From Roseiarcus sp036489975 (GTDB lineage Bacteria; Pseudomonadota; Alphaproteobacteria; Rhizobiales; Beijerinckiaceae): 64,000 nt of DNA. Below are positions 52,690 to 61,799 of the stretch, piece by piece (within the stretch, counting starts at the first letter, position 1; each line of letters opens with the position of its first letter). The DNA lies in the NCBI GenBank assembly GCA_036489975.1, contig DASXES010000059.1:59521-123520 (forward strand), given 5' to 3'. The position numbers and the translations under genes are program-made. The notes under the pieces were generated by a model. It ran no database searches and was not told where the DNA came from. It was given only the letters and a program-made list of their open reading frames with translations.

Positions 52690-52758
52690 ATGGCGAACGA
52701 CTCCAAGACCGAGAACGAAACCGGTCGCGATGGCGATTCCCAAGGGAGGATATTTTAG
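52690..52758 (+). CDS. Possible 22-codon leader peptide overlapping the next gene
   Basis: ATG 52690 follows AAGAAAGGGA and encodes MANDSKTENETGRDGDSQGR plus two residues, then TAG at 52756-52758. It overlaps, in another frame, the first 10 codons of the gene at 52730. It has a better ribosome site than the downstream ATG. It may be a translational-coupling leader, or the relic of a longer N-terminus lost by frameshift. Confidence 0.35.
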   Translation: MANDSKTENETGRDGDSQGRIF

Positions 52759-53257
52759 GGATAAGGTTGAGCAGGGGCGCTATGGTCCTATCTTTCCAAA
52801 GACACCCGCCTGCTACGGCTTCTCAATCGTCGCGAAAATCATCCCCGGACGCGAAGAGAAGTTCTACGAACATGCCAGGACGATCGAAAAGACGATCGCC
52901 GCGCAGCCGGAGGCTCTCGCGGTTCTAAAATTGCATTACCTGCGTTGGTTGCTGTTTCCCATCAATGGGGAAACCTATTTCATGTACCAAGGCATTTTCG
53001 ACACCGACTTCGACAAATACACCGAGGACGCCGTCACACTGTTCTCCGCTACGGGCATTTCGACTGTCTTCGAAAATCTCGAGGGATTCCCTATGGATTG
53101 GAAGACCAACACGGCCTCCCTCGTGACATTCGTTCGCGAGCATCAATGTCCGAGTTTCCTCGAATATGGCGAGTATCCTTTTGTTAGCGCCGACGAGGTC
53201 AAGAAAGCGCTCACATTGAAGGCCTCGTTCTCTAACATGCTGGACCAGATGCAATGA
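52730..53257 (+). CDS. Predicted dimeric alpha/beta-barrel protein linked to DyP peroxidase
   Basis: 175 residues. The central pattern, IVAKIIPGREEKFYEHART, a HYLRWLLF strand, ETYFMYQGIFDTDFDKYTED and STVFENLEGFP, resembles the ferredoxin-like alpha/beta-barrel domains that accompany DyP-type peroxidases and related heme proteins. No enzyme motif is recognised. It is followed at short distances by an NTF2-like gene and the DyP gene on the same strand. Codon use is less GC-rich than in the flanking core genes. Confidence 0.6.
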   Translation: MAIPKGGYFRDKVEQGRYGPIFPKTPACYGFSIVAKIIPGREEKFYEHARTIEKTIAAQPEALAVLKLHYLRWLLFPINGETYFMYQGIFDTDFDKYTEDAVTLFSATGISTVFENLEGFPMDWKTNTASLVTFVREHQCPSFLEYGEYPFVSADEVKKALTLKASFSNMLDQMQ

Positions 53258-53324
53258 TAGCTCAGGACAGGATTGTCGCTCGAACAGCCATGATAGGCCA
53301 AGCGTTGAACTACGCGACTGGAGG

Positions 53325-53732
53325 ATGATCGTGGCGGACAACCCCCCTACGGAAATTCAGAGCCTAATCGACAATCACATCAACGCTTTCAACACCCAGG
53401 ATAACGAACGTTTTTTTCGTGTTTTCGGGGATACAGCCATCATTGTTGACGGCATCGCGCCCTATCGCTGGCTGAACCCGAATGCTCCGGCCAATTGGCT
53501 TGCTGACGTAGCGAAGTGGCGTGCGAACCTGGGGGTCTCCTACGAGCGCTTATCGTACGAAATGGGGTTCTGGAACGTGGAAGCATCGGACGCGTACGCT
53601 GTCGTAGTCGGGACGCTTACGATCACCATCAAGGGTCAAAGCGTCGCGCGGACCGGTACACTCGCGTACACGTTTTCAAAGCACGGCGATGAGTGGAAGA
53701 TCGATGCACAAGCGTGGGGGCGAACGTCGTGA
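53325..53732 (+). CDS. SnoaL/NTF2-like fold protein
   Basis: 135 residues with the cone-shaped NTF2-like pattern: an N-terminal helix pair (IQSLIDNHINAFNTQDNERFFRVF), a central AIIVDGIAPYRWL strand, and the C-terminal sheet ending EWKIDAQAWGR. Such proteins bind small hydrophobic ligands or act as isomerases or hydrolases; the function here is unknown. The GTG/ATG choice is open; ATG 53325 is preceded by GGAGG. It lies 10 bases before the DyP reading frame. Confidence 0.75.
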   Translation: MIVADNPPTEIQSLIDNHINAFNTQDNERFFRVFGDTAIIVDGIAPYRWLNPNAPANWLADVAKWRANLGVSYERLSYEMGFWNVEASDAYAVVVGTLTITIKGQSVARTGTLAYTFSKHGDEWKIDAQAWGRTS

Positions 53733-53741
53733 CGCTATAAA

Positions 53742-55069
53742 ATGCTAAACAGGAAACGTCGCGCGACATTCAGCACATTCTGCTTACCCGCGCGACCGCG
53801 CTCACCGGAAGATACGAATTTCTGTCGTTTCGTAGTGGCGCGGGCGGGCGCGCGTGGCTTTCCGCAATCAAGGACACCGTGCACTCGGCCGCGTCGATGC
53901 GAGCGAGCGTCGAGAAGGACAATCGTCGCGTGACAGTGGCCTTCACCTGGAACGGTTTGCGTGCGCTCGGCTTGGACGAAGCTTCGCTCACCACGTTTCC
54001 AGATGAGTTCAAGCAAGGCATGCCGGCTCGTGCTCAGATGCTTGGCGACACCGGCGCCAACGCTCCGGAAAATTGGGTCGGCGAACTCGCCAGCCCCGAT
54101 CTGCACGCCATTGCGATCCTTTTCGCGCGTGATGAGGCCGAGCGCACACGCTGCGTCGGCGAGCACGACAAGTTGGTGGCGGCGAGCAAAGGCGTGGAGA
54201 TCTTGTCCGTGCTTGATCTCAACGCCAATCCGCCATTCAACTACGCGCACGACCATTTCGGGTATCGCGACCGGCTCTCGCAGCCGGTCATCGAAGAAAG
54301 CGGCGAAGAGCCTACGCCGGGCTCAGGCGCGCCATTAAAGGCAGGCGAATTTATCCTCGGCTATCCAGACGAACACGGGGTGACTGCGGACCGCCCGCAG
54401 CCGGAGGTGCTTGCCCGCAACGGCAGCTTCATGGCCTACCGCCGGCTTGAGGAGCACGTCGGGAAATTTCGCGAGTTTCTGCGACAGCATGGCGAGACTC
54501 CGGAAGATCAAGAGTTGCTCGCCGCGAAGCTTATGGGCCGCTGGCGCAGCGGGGCTCCGCTTGTACTGTCTCCCGATAAAGACGACCCGGCGCTTGGCGC
54601 CGACAATCAGCGCAACAACGACTTCAACTACAAACAGATGGACCCGCACGGATACGCGGTGCCGCTAGGCTCGCACGCGCGCAGGATGGATCCTCGCGAC
54701 ACGGCGGCGAACATCAACCGTCGTCGCATGATCCCGCGTGGCGCGACATATGGCCCTGCGCTGCCAGACGGTGCGTCCGAAGATGCGGTCGAGCGCGGCA
54801 TCGCTGCCTTCGTTATCTGCGGCAGCCTTATCCGCCAGTTTGAGTTCGCGCAAAATGTATGGGCGAACGACCGGCACTTTCACGAGCTTGGCAATGAGCG
54901 CGACCCGGTCATTGGCGACCAGGACGGCACGCTCGAATTCAAAATCCCCAAGCGTCCAATTCGCAAGAAAATCGCCGGCTTGCCAGCCTTCACCACTGTC
55001 AGGGGCGGCGCGTACTTTTTTCTCCCCGGCCTCAAAGCGCTTGGCTATCTCGCGTCTCTGAACGAATAG
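53742..55069 (+). CDS. DyP-type peroxidase, start region apparently frameshifted
   Basis: Heme peroxidase of the dye-decolorising superfamily: WVGELASPDLHAIAILFA, EFILGYPDEHG, NGSFMAYRRLEEHVGKFREF, GSHARRMDPRD, RRRMIPRGATYG and the C-terminal TVRGGAYFFLPG are all present. The frame extends upstream of GTG 53879 as SRDIQHILLTRATALTGRYE and LSFRSGAGGRAWLSAIKD, the normal first strand and helix of the fold, back to a stop at 53738-53740 without an ATG. ATG 53742 (MLNRK) is one frame off, and one missing A in the AAA run near 53754-53756 would restore it. So either the gene is recently frameshifted or it is translated from GTG 53879, truncated. The catalytic region itself is intact. Confidence 0.8.
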
Positions 55070-55114
55070 GGCCGGGGCCGATTCAGTCAGTACGAGCGAC
55101 TGTGGGAGGATAAC

Positions 55115-56127
55115 ATGGCGGCGCAAGCTTACGCCCGGACCTACAACCAGGATCATATCCCGCGCAAATACACGGCAGGCAAGCGGCGCATAAGCATCTA
55201 CTGGACGTGGAGCTATCCTTGGGAGGCTCAGCGTGATCTGGTGGAGATGGACAACCGATTCTCGACCATGACCGAGGTTCGCGCGTCGCTTGGCCTGCCT
55301 ACGAGACGCCGGAATGGAGCGCTGCGCAATTCCTTCAGGGAATCGCTGGGACGCTGGAGCTGTTTCATCGCTCGACGCTCAGTTTCCAGGGCATTGCTGG
55401 CGAAGCGGCGGGTCATCCCGTCGCGGTGTTTCAGCGGATCGATCAAGCCGGATTCAAACTACCGATCGACGAGCGCATCCTTGCTGACGTCGATACGCTG
55501 ATGGTGTTCGGGCTCGACCACATTGTCTCCGAGCAGGAGGCGACTCCGGAGGAGATCGCGGCGATCCGCGAATGGTTGAAACGAGAAGGGACGTGCCTCT
55601 TGCTCGCGCCGCATCACGATGTCGGCTTCAGCGCCGACCTCAAGCAGCGCCAGATGGAGTACGGTCACCACGGCGATCCCCTCGTGCCCCGCCAACAGCG
55701 ATTTGGGCAGTACACGCGGTCATTGATGAAGGGCCTCGACGTTCCAGTGCACAATACCTATGGCCTTCGGCCGGCTGTCGTGAAGGGCACGACCGAAATC
55801 GCCCCCCTTACGGGCTTCCGCGACCTCGACAGCCTTGGCCTCCTGAAGAATGTGCAGACGCTCAATTTCCACCCGCATCTGCCTCACTATGAATTGATTG
55901 AAAGCGCGGACACCATTCAAGTGCTCGCACGCCAGCCGATTGACCTGGACCGGCCGCACCCATTCACCGAAGCTGGCAACAGGGAGTTCAACTGTCTCCT
56001 TTGGATGCCGCCGAATGACAATCGAGCGGGAGACATTGTGTTGGTCGATTCGACCAATTTCACCACTCTCTTCGGCGGCACCAAGAGTCTGGAAAGTTTT
56101 TGGAGCAATCTCGCCGCGATGAGGTGA
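55115..56127 (+). pseudogene. Unknown protein with glutamine-amidotransferase-like fold, one frameshift
   Basis: About 337 residues in two frames. The first frame (ATG 55115, GGGAGGA upstream) gives AQAYARTYNQDHIPRKYTAG and SIYWTWSYPWEAQRDL up to about 55283; the second gives AWPAYETPEWSAAQFLQGIA onward through ILADVDTLMVFGLDH, EEIAAIREWLKREGTCLLLA and HHDVG to the stop at 56127. The DVDTLMVFG/REWLKREGTCLLLAPHHD pattern is like class I glutamine-amidotransferase/DUF4350 folds, but I see no catalytic Cys triad and name no function. It follows the DyP gene by 45 bases. Confidence 0.65.
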
Positions 56128-56139
56128 GCGGCCAAACCC

Positions 56140-57129
56140 GTGGCGTCGCCGCTCCCCGTCCTAAGGCGCACCTCGACTGCACAGGATAGACGATCTTTGT
56201 TCGCGTTGGTGCGTTGTGTCTCAGTCGCCGGGGCATTGAGCCTCGCGTTCCCTGTCCTGGCGGACTCGGACGGCTCCAATTCCTCGAACGCGACCGGCGA
56301 CGACCCGACTCAACCCCGGGGCAAGATTGAGCTTCTCGATCGCTACACCGAGGCGCCCGGGCCCGGTGTTGAGGAAGGAACCGCCAAGCCAGTTCAAACG
56401 AACACGCCTTTCGCCCGAATCGAGGCGCCGTTCCAGCTCGCGCCACAGTGGGTACTCAATTTTCGAAGCGAAATTCCAGTCGTATGGACCAATGGGGTTA
56501 CAGCCGAAAATCCAACGGGTGCGACTGTGTCGGGATTCGGTAACGTTCTCACTCAAGTGTGGATCGTACACGATCTCGATCAACGGTGGGCTGTCGCGCT
56601 TGGCGGCCAACTCATCGCGCCCACTTCGACAAACTCTGTGGCGACCGATGCATGGGAGCAGGTCACAGGTTTCGTGGTCCGCGCCATGCTGCCCGAGATC
56701 AGCACCGGCAGCTATTTCGCGCCACAAGTCCGATATGGGATCGATTTTGAGGGTAACGACGATGGCAGAATGTTGCGGCAATTGCGAATTGCCCCGACCC
56801 TGAACATCAACCTGCCGCATGATCTGTTTTTCACGCTGTACCCGAGCCCGGACATTCGACTGAACTATGGGACGCCGGCGTGGAATCAAACGGGTCGGTT
56901 GTTCCTGCCCCTCAATTTTTTGATCGGCTGGAAGCCGACCGATCACACGGTGGTGTCTGCTGAGTTTGGCATTCCGATCATCAAGGACTTTCCGGTGTAC
57001 ACATTCAAGACGCAGCTGAGGATCGTTACCTTTTCTGACCCTACTCAAGTCGGTTGCCACGAACTTCCGGAATCAGACGCTAAGCTGTCCTTCCGAGAGC
57101 AAAAGGAGAATGGGGATCCGCGCAAATAG
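56140..57129 (+). CDS. Predicted outer-membrane beta-barrel protein
   Basis: 329 residues from GTG 56140. A signal sequence is probable (LFALVRCVSVAGALSLAFPVLA followed by an acidic Ser/Asn-rich linker). The rest alternates hydrophobic and polar residues in short strands with aromatic ends (WVLNFRSEIPVVW, WAVALGGQLIAP, SYFAPQVRYGIDF, TFKTQLRIVTF), typical of porin-like barrels of the type annotated as hypothetical transporters. It starts 13 bases after the previous gene and may export or import a DyP substrate or product; that is inference. Confidence 0.65.
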   Translation: MASPLPVLRRTSTAQDRRSLFALVRCVSVAGALSLAFPVLADSDGSNSSNATGDDPTQPRGKIELLDRYTEAPGPGVEEGTAKPVQTNTPFARIEAPFQLAPQWVLNFRSEIPVVWTNGVTAENPTGATVSGFGNVLTQVWIVHDLDQRWAVALGGQLIAPTSTNSVATDAWEQVTGFVVRAMLPEISTGSYFAPQVRYGIDFEGNDDGRMLRQLRIAPTLNINLPHDLFFTLYPSPDIRLNYGTPAWNQTGRLFLPLNFLIGWKPTDHTVVSAEFGIPIIKDFPVYTFKTQLRIVTFSDPTQVGCHELPESDAKLSFREQKENGDPRK

Positions 57130-57331
57130 CGGTCATTTGTTGAGACCTGCCGAACGGGTCAATTCAACCGCTGCCGATGTAGGACCGTGCTTCTCGGGCC
57201 AAACACTGTCGCCATCGATTACTGCTGCTTCTTGAACAAATCCCGAAGGATGAGCTTGCCCCGAGCGAGGCCGCGTGCGTGCGCCAGCGCGCTACCTTCG
57301 TTGAGCTTCCCCAACCAGGCGGGGCGAACTG

Positions 57332-57964
57332 TCAGGGCTTCACGAACCGATAGGCGAAACGATCGGTCTCGCCCTTGATCGACGGATCGAACACCTTAAC
57401 GGAGTGCGGATCGTCCTTCTTCGCCAGGATGGCGCTTTCCGCGTCCAGTGCGAAGCCGGCCGCCGCCACCTCCTCGCGCACGGTTGCAGGCTCAATCCGA
57501 TGCAGCGACTGCGCGTCGCCCGCACCCGTCCCGTGGGCGGCGGCGTGGTCAACGATGACGTAGAACCCACCGGGCTTCAGCCGCTCGTAGACGGCTCGAT
57601 TGAAGCGGCCCGCCGTCGCGCCCTTGGCCTGCATCAGCGCGGTGTGGAGATCGTGGTAGAAAAGGTGCAGCCACAGGACATCCGCGGGTTGCGTGGCCTC
57701 CGGCATCGCGACGAGGTCCGCGGAGACGGCTTGGACGTTCTCTCGGCCCGGCTCCTTCGCGAGAGTCCGCATGAGGCCGACCGGATCGTTCTTGAAGTGG
57801 GCGACTTCGGCCGGCACGAAGCTGAAGACCCGCCCTTTGGGTCCCACAACGTCGGAGAACAGGCGCGTCCAGTCGCCGTCGCCCGGGTAAACGTCGATGA
57901 CGGTGGAGCCCGCATCGACTCGTGCGAACCGGATCAACTCGGATAGCTTGGATTGGTCGTACAT
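57332..57964 (-). CDS. Class I SAM-dependent methyltransferase
   Basis: 210 residues from ATG 57964, which has GGAG upstream and begins MYDQSKLSELIRFARVDAGS. Motif I is degenerate (STVIDVYPGDGDWTRLF instead of ExGxGxG); the post-I and motif IV regions (PADVLWLHLFYHDLH, RLKPGGFYVIVDHAA) are clear. This form matches methyltransferases with VxPGxGxWT loops. Substrate unknown. Last gene of a minus-strand group with an NTF2-like protein and an SDR. Confidence 0.82.
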   Translation of the reverse strand: MYDQSKLSELIRFARVDAGSTVIDVYPGDGDWTRLFSDVVGPKGRVFSFVPAEVAHFKNDPVGLMRTLAKEPGRENVQAVSADLVAMPEATQPADVLWLHLFYHDLHTALMQAKGATAGRFNRAVYERLKPGGFYVIVDHAAAHGTGAGDAQSLHRIEPATVREEVAAAGFALDAESAILAKKDDPHSVKVFDPSIKGETDRFAYRFVKP

Positions 57965-58067
57965 TCGGATCTCCGTTACGGTTGGGCATTCGATGAGCGC
58001 TCGGCGTGCGCCGGGGCGATACACGGCTGATCCACCGTTCACCGCCGACGGCCGTAGAAGGCCAGCG

Positions 58068-58484
58068 CTACGTCGGCGCGGACGCGTCCACCTGCGAGGC
58101 GCGCGCCAGGGCTTGCGTGTCGATATACTCCCGGATTTTCTTCACTTTGCCGTCGCGAACGGTGATGTCGAAGACCCACTCGTCCTTGAACGGCTTGTTC
58201 GTGGCTTTGATTTTCCCCGTCGCGACGCCGACCACCAGAACCCGGTCTCCCTGCGCCACGAATTCGGGGGGCTTCGGGTATGTCATTTCCACCTCTTCTG
58301 ACGCCTTCTGAAGCACAGCCGCCAATTCCGCGTGCCCACGGTGCGTGCCGGCCAGCGGCCAGTCCTCGCCCGGAATGATCCACTCAATATCTTCGGCGAC
58401 CGACGCCAGCAGAGCTTGCTTGTTGTAGCCGCCCATGGCTGCGAAGAAATTCTTCACAATCTGAACATTCTCTTCGGTGCTCAT
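58068..58484 (-). CDS. SnoaL/NTF2-like protein
   Basis: 138 residues with a typical SnoaL-like layout: helix NVQIVKNFFAAMGGYNKQALL, DIEWIIPGEDWPLAGTHRGH with the substrate-pocket Trp, and C-terminal strands KDEWVFDITVRDGKVKKIREYID. Possibly a stress- or ligand-binding protein. 53 bases from the SDR stop; likely the same transcript. Confidence 0.85.
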   Translation of the reverse strand: MSTEENVQIVKNFFAAMGGYNKQALLASVAEDIEWIIPGEDWPLAGTHRGHAELAAVLQKASEEVEMTYPKPPEFVAQGDRVLVVGVATGKIKATNKPFKDEWVFDITVRDGKVKKIREYIDTQALARASQVDASAPT

Positions 58485-58537
58485 CGAATCTCTCCGTTTT
58501 CCTGACGTCGTATTGTGTCCGATCTATCGGCGTGATT

Positions 58538-59272
58538 TCAGATGGCCGAGAAGCCGCCGTCGACAGACAGTTCCAGCCCATTCACGAAGCTCGAATCGTC
58601 TGAAGCCAGAAACAGCGCGGCGGCCGCAATTTCCTCAGGACGCCCCATCGTTCCCCGCGGGATCAGGGATTCGAACATCTGCCTAGCCTCCTTGGTGAGA
58701 ACCTGGTCCTGCATCGGTGTGGCGATCGGCCCCGGGTGCAGCACGTTCACCCGGATATTCCTGCCCTTCAGTTCGTTGAGCCACCCGCGTGCGAATGCGT
58801 GCAACGCCGCCTTGCTCCCCGCATACACGCTGTAGCCAGGAAAACCCTTCAGCGAAGCAACGGATCCGGTCATGAAGATTGATCCGCCATCGTTGAACAG
58901 CGGCAGCGCCTTTTGCACCGTAAACAGCGTGCCGCGCGTATTCAGGCCGAAGGTCGCGTCGAATTGCTGCTCGGTAATCGCGCCCAGTGGGACGGCTTCG
59001 CCCGTGCCGGCGCTTGCGTAGAGGACGTCGATCTTGCCCTTTTCGCGCTTGACCGTGTCGAACAGGCGGTCGAGGTCGTCGAGATTGGCGGCGTCGCCGC
59101 GCACGCCGGTCACGTTCCGGCCAATCAGCTTGACGGCCTCGTCGAGCGCCTCCTGCTTCCGGCCCGTGATGAAAACATAGGCTCCTTCTTCAACAAAAAG
59201 CTTGGCGCTCGCCAGCGCCATGCCGCTCGTTCCACCCGTGATGACGGCAACCTTACTCTCGAGCTTTCCCAT
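58538..59272 (-). CDS. Short-chain dehydrogenase/reductase
   Basis: 244 residues from ATG 59272 (AGGAGAAG upstream). The cofactor motif is TGGTSGMA (classical TGxxxGxG with the last Gly replaced by Ala), NAG-like ASAGT, Ser-Tyr-Lys triad in SVASLKGFPGYSVYAGSKAA (YxxxK), and a C-terminal SVDGGFSAI. NAD(P)-dependent reduction of an unknown carbonyl. Divergent from the LysR gene, so probably its target. Confidence 0.92.
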   Translation of the reverse strand: MGKLESKVAVITGGTSGMALASAKLFVEEGAYVFITGRKQEALDEAVKLIGRNVTGVRGDAANLDDLDRLFDTVKREKGKIDVLYASAGTGEAVPLGAITEQQFDATFGLNTRGTLFTVQKALPLFNDGGSIFMTGSVASLKGFPGYSVYAGSKAALHAFARGWLNELKGRNIRVNVLHPGPIATPMQDQVLTKEARQMFESLIPRGTMGRPEEIAAAALFLASDDSSFVNGLELSVDGGFSAI

Positions 59273-59365
59273 GACTTCTCCTTCGAGGCTCCGGTCTCGC
59301 TTGTTCGAGGAGGCCTCCGAGACCTTGAGATGGGCCTGATGCGTCAGGCGTCGAGTGCGGAAGCG

Positions 59366-59539
59366 CGCACATCGGTGGTGCGAAATCGATCCGGTACGGC
59401 TGTTAACGGGCGCCACGACGATAAGGTTCCGCCGTTCGGAGTTGGGCCGCGCTCGTCGACAAGGGATATCCTGGCCGCCGCCCATTGTTGTACGATGAGG
59501 GCTTTGGAAGGCGCGCACCCACCGGTGCATGATTGCACC
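59366..59539. promoter_or_regulatory. LysR-type divergent control region with two palindromes
   Basis: CGCAC-ATCGGTG-GTGCG (59366-59382) and GGTGCA-TGAT-TGCACC (59524-59539) share the GCAC/GTGC half-site and are both in the SDR/LysR intergenic region. The second ends at the base before the LysR ATG and would cover any ribosome site, fitting autorepression. Half-site sharing makes the pair likely LysR targets. Confidence 0.5.
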
Positions 59540-60436
59540 ATGATCGACTGGGATGACGTTCGCTACTTTCTAGCCGTCGCGCGCGGAGGCTCGGTGCGGG
59601 CTGCCGCCGACCGCCTCGGGGTGAATCACTCGACCGTGCTGCGACGCATCGGCCAGCTCGAGGAACGGCTCGGGGTGCGTATGTTCGAAAAGCTGCCTTC
59701 GGGCTATCGCCTGACGGCTGCGGGCGAGGAGGTGCTCGAGTTCGCGCACCAGATGGAAGCGTCGTCGCACCTCTTGGAGACGCGCGTCTTCGGGCGTGAC
59801 CAGAGCGTGCGCGGGCTTCTGCGGGTGACGCTGGCGCCGCCCCTCGCGACACACCTGCTCATGCCGGACTTCACCGATTTTGCGCGTCTGCATCCGGACA
59901 TCGAGATGGAAATCCTGTCATCCGGCGAGCTGGTGAATCTGACCAACCGAGAGGCCGACGTCGCGATCCGAGTCGTCTACGATCGCAAAACCCTGCCGCT
60001 CAACCTTCACGGTCTGATGGGACCGGAGGTGTTCGGCGGCGTCTACATGTCCCGCGATCGGCTAGCCGCGTGGCGTGCTGGCGCCCCTGATCCCATCCGG
60101 TGGATCGTCATAAGCATGCATGGAATCCCGGACTGGGTCCGCGAGGGCGAGGTTCGCGCGACGGGGGTTCCGTTCAGGACCACGGACGCCGAGACGCAGA
60201 TCGCGGCGGTCCGGCAAGGGCTCGGGATGACGACGCTGCCGTGCTTCGTCGGCGACGCCGACCCCCTGCTGGCGAGGGCGCCGGGCGCCGACCTGCATAT
60301 GTATGGAACGCTCTGGCTTCTCACGCAGGGAGAGACACGCAAGACGAAGCGGGTGCGGCTCTTCACTGAGTTCATATCCCGCAGGCTCGCCGCCTACGCG
60401 CCGCTTCTCGCGGGGCGGTCTATATCGCACGCCTGA
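59540..60436 (+). CDS. LysR-family transcriptional regulator
   Basis: 298 residues from ATG 59540: winged helix-turn-helix (residues about 3-62, with SVRAAADRLGVNHSTVLRRI) and a periplasmic-binding-type effector domain (about 90-290). It is divergent from the SDR/NTF2/methyltransferase genes and 267 bases away, the classical layout for LysR-regulated targets. A strong Shine-Dalgarno is absent because the operator palindrome abuts the start. Confidence 0.92.
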   Translation: MIDWDDVRYFLAVARGGSVRAAADRLGVNHSTVLRRIGQLEERLGVRMFEKLPSGYRLTAAGEEVLEFAHQMEASSHLLETRVFGRDQSVRGLLRVTLAPPLATHLLMPDFTDFARLHPDIEMEILSSGELVNLTNREADVAIRVVYDRKTLPLNLHGLMGPEVFGGVYMSRDRLAAWRAGAPDPIRWIVISMHGIPDWVREGEVRATGVPFRTTDAETQIAAVRQGLGMTTLPCFVGDADPLLARAPGADLHMYGTLWLLTQGETRKTKRVRLFTEFISRRLAAYAPLLAGRSISHA

Positions 60437-60843
60437 CGCCCGGCAGGTCCGCCGACTGGGCTCGTGCGGGCAGCTGGTTGCCCCGCCAAACCCGCAAACA
60501 GCAGACGCCAAACGTTTCCCTGACGGTGTACGCCCGCAATCCCCCATTCCCGGCGTCCGCGAACGGTTCCTTTCCGCCCAAATGAGGCGTTCAAGGCCGC
60601 GATCCGCAAGGTCTGCTTAACGTCGAGTCCTGCCGTTGCCGAGCTTCCATTGAGTCGGTAGCGGTCAAGCTGATTTGGTTCTGACCCGGGGCTGAGGGAC
60701 TCTGCCGAATGTGTGGTTCTGTGGGAAACCATGAAACACACAATGAAATTGTGATTTCATCAACTGGGAGCTTTGACGCCGGCATGGTCGCCAACGGCGA
60801 GAGGCGCCTTGTCCGATCCGAGGCCTGCAGACGACCGCGCATA
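60437..60843. other. Intergenic region with an inverted repeat
   Basis: No gene is seen. CACAAT-GAA-ATTGTG at 60739-60753 is flanked by ATGAAA/TTTCAT arms to give an imperfect 30-base palindrome (60731-60760) in an AT-richer patch. It could be an operator or a terminator shared by the converging LysR and NmrA-like genes; there is no T-tract that would settle it. Confidence 0.45.
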
Positions 60844-61727
60844 TCAGTCTTTCCTTTGGCTAGCCGTGTAGGGCATGAAGCTAAAGCGCTCGAAGATCGC
60901 CAAAGCCTCCAGCGGGGCGCCGATGATCTTCGTTCCGATTTCATCGGTGCCGGCGATCAGACCCTCTTGCTGGTCGATCTCCGCAGCCTCGAAGTGCCGC
61001 CGCAAGACCGTGTGATCCTCAAGCTCCGCGAGCTCCAGAAAGGCCCATACGGTGAGCTGCTCGAAGGGGAGATCGATCCCGAGCACCCGACCAACCTCCG
61101 CCGCCAGCTCCCCGTGACTATATTCCTTCGGACCATGCAGTTGATAGGCTTGGCCGCCATGGCCCTTCGGCTTCTCCAGGATGTTGGCGATGATCTTGGC
61201 CGTGTCGGCCGCGGCCAGCGGAGCGAAGCGGCCATTCTTGTTGAAGGGCATGATGTAGCGGCCGCGCTGGATGAATGCCGAGATGTAGAGCAGCCATTCG
61301 GCGAAGAAGGTGACGCGCAAGTTCGTCGTCGGGATGCCTGACCACTCGAACACCTGCTCCGAAAGCCAATGGTTCAGGGTCACCTTGCTGGCGAGCCGTG
61401 GGCCTGGATTGCTTGTGGGACAGGTTGACGATGTGCTCGACGCGCTGCTCTTTGGCGACCTGCGCGAAGATGACCGCGGCCTCCACCAGACCTTCGGCAA
61501 TGGGAAAGCAGAAATAGGCGCGATCGACGCCCGCCATAACCCGCCGCATATCGCGCAGGCTCGTGATATCCCCCGTAGACGATCTCGGCGCCCAGACTGG
61601 CGAGGTCTCGCGAACGAGCGTCCTCCTGACGGGCAAGGGCGCGGACTTTGAGGCCCTTCTTCAGCAGCTCCCTCACGGTCGGACGCCCCGTATCCCCGGT
61701 TGCGCTGGTCACCAGAATTGTTGTCAT
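60844..61727 (-). pseudogene. NmrA-like NAD(P)-binding protein, two frameshifts
   Basis: Begins MTTILVTSATGDTGRPTVRE with the GxxGxxG motif of atypical SDR/NmrA proteins, continues after a frame change near 61570 with DMRRVMAGVDRAYFCFPIAE and ends after a second change near 61410 with NHWLSEQVFEWSGIPTTNLR and the rest through 60844. The three parts align in order with one intact NmrA-type oxidoreductase (about 290 residues). Preceded by two MarR operator copies, so it was probably the MarR regulon's structural gene before decay. Confidence 0.85.
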
Positions 61728-61774
61728 CGCATTTCTCCTTTCGACATGGCGTCAGGCGCTCCGTCGCGCTCTAA

Positions 61775-61790
61775 TGATGCATCTACAACA
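61775..61790. promoter_or_regulatory. MarR operator copy 1
   Basis: TGATGCATCTACAACA, 48 bases upstream of the NmrA-like start codon. It differs from copy 3 at one position. Confidence 0.7.
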
Positions 61791-61799
61791 TACTGATAA

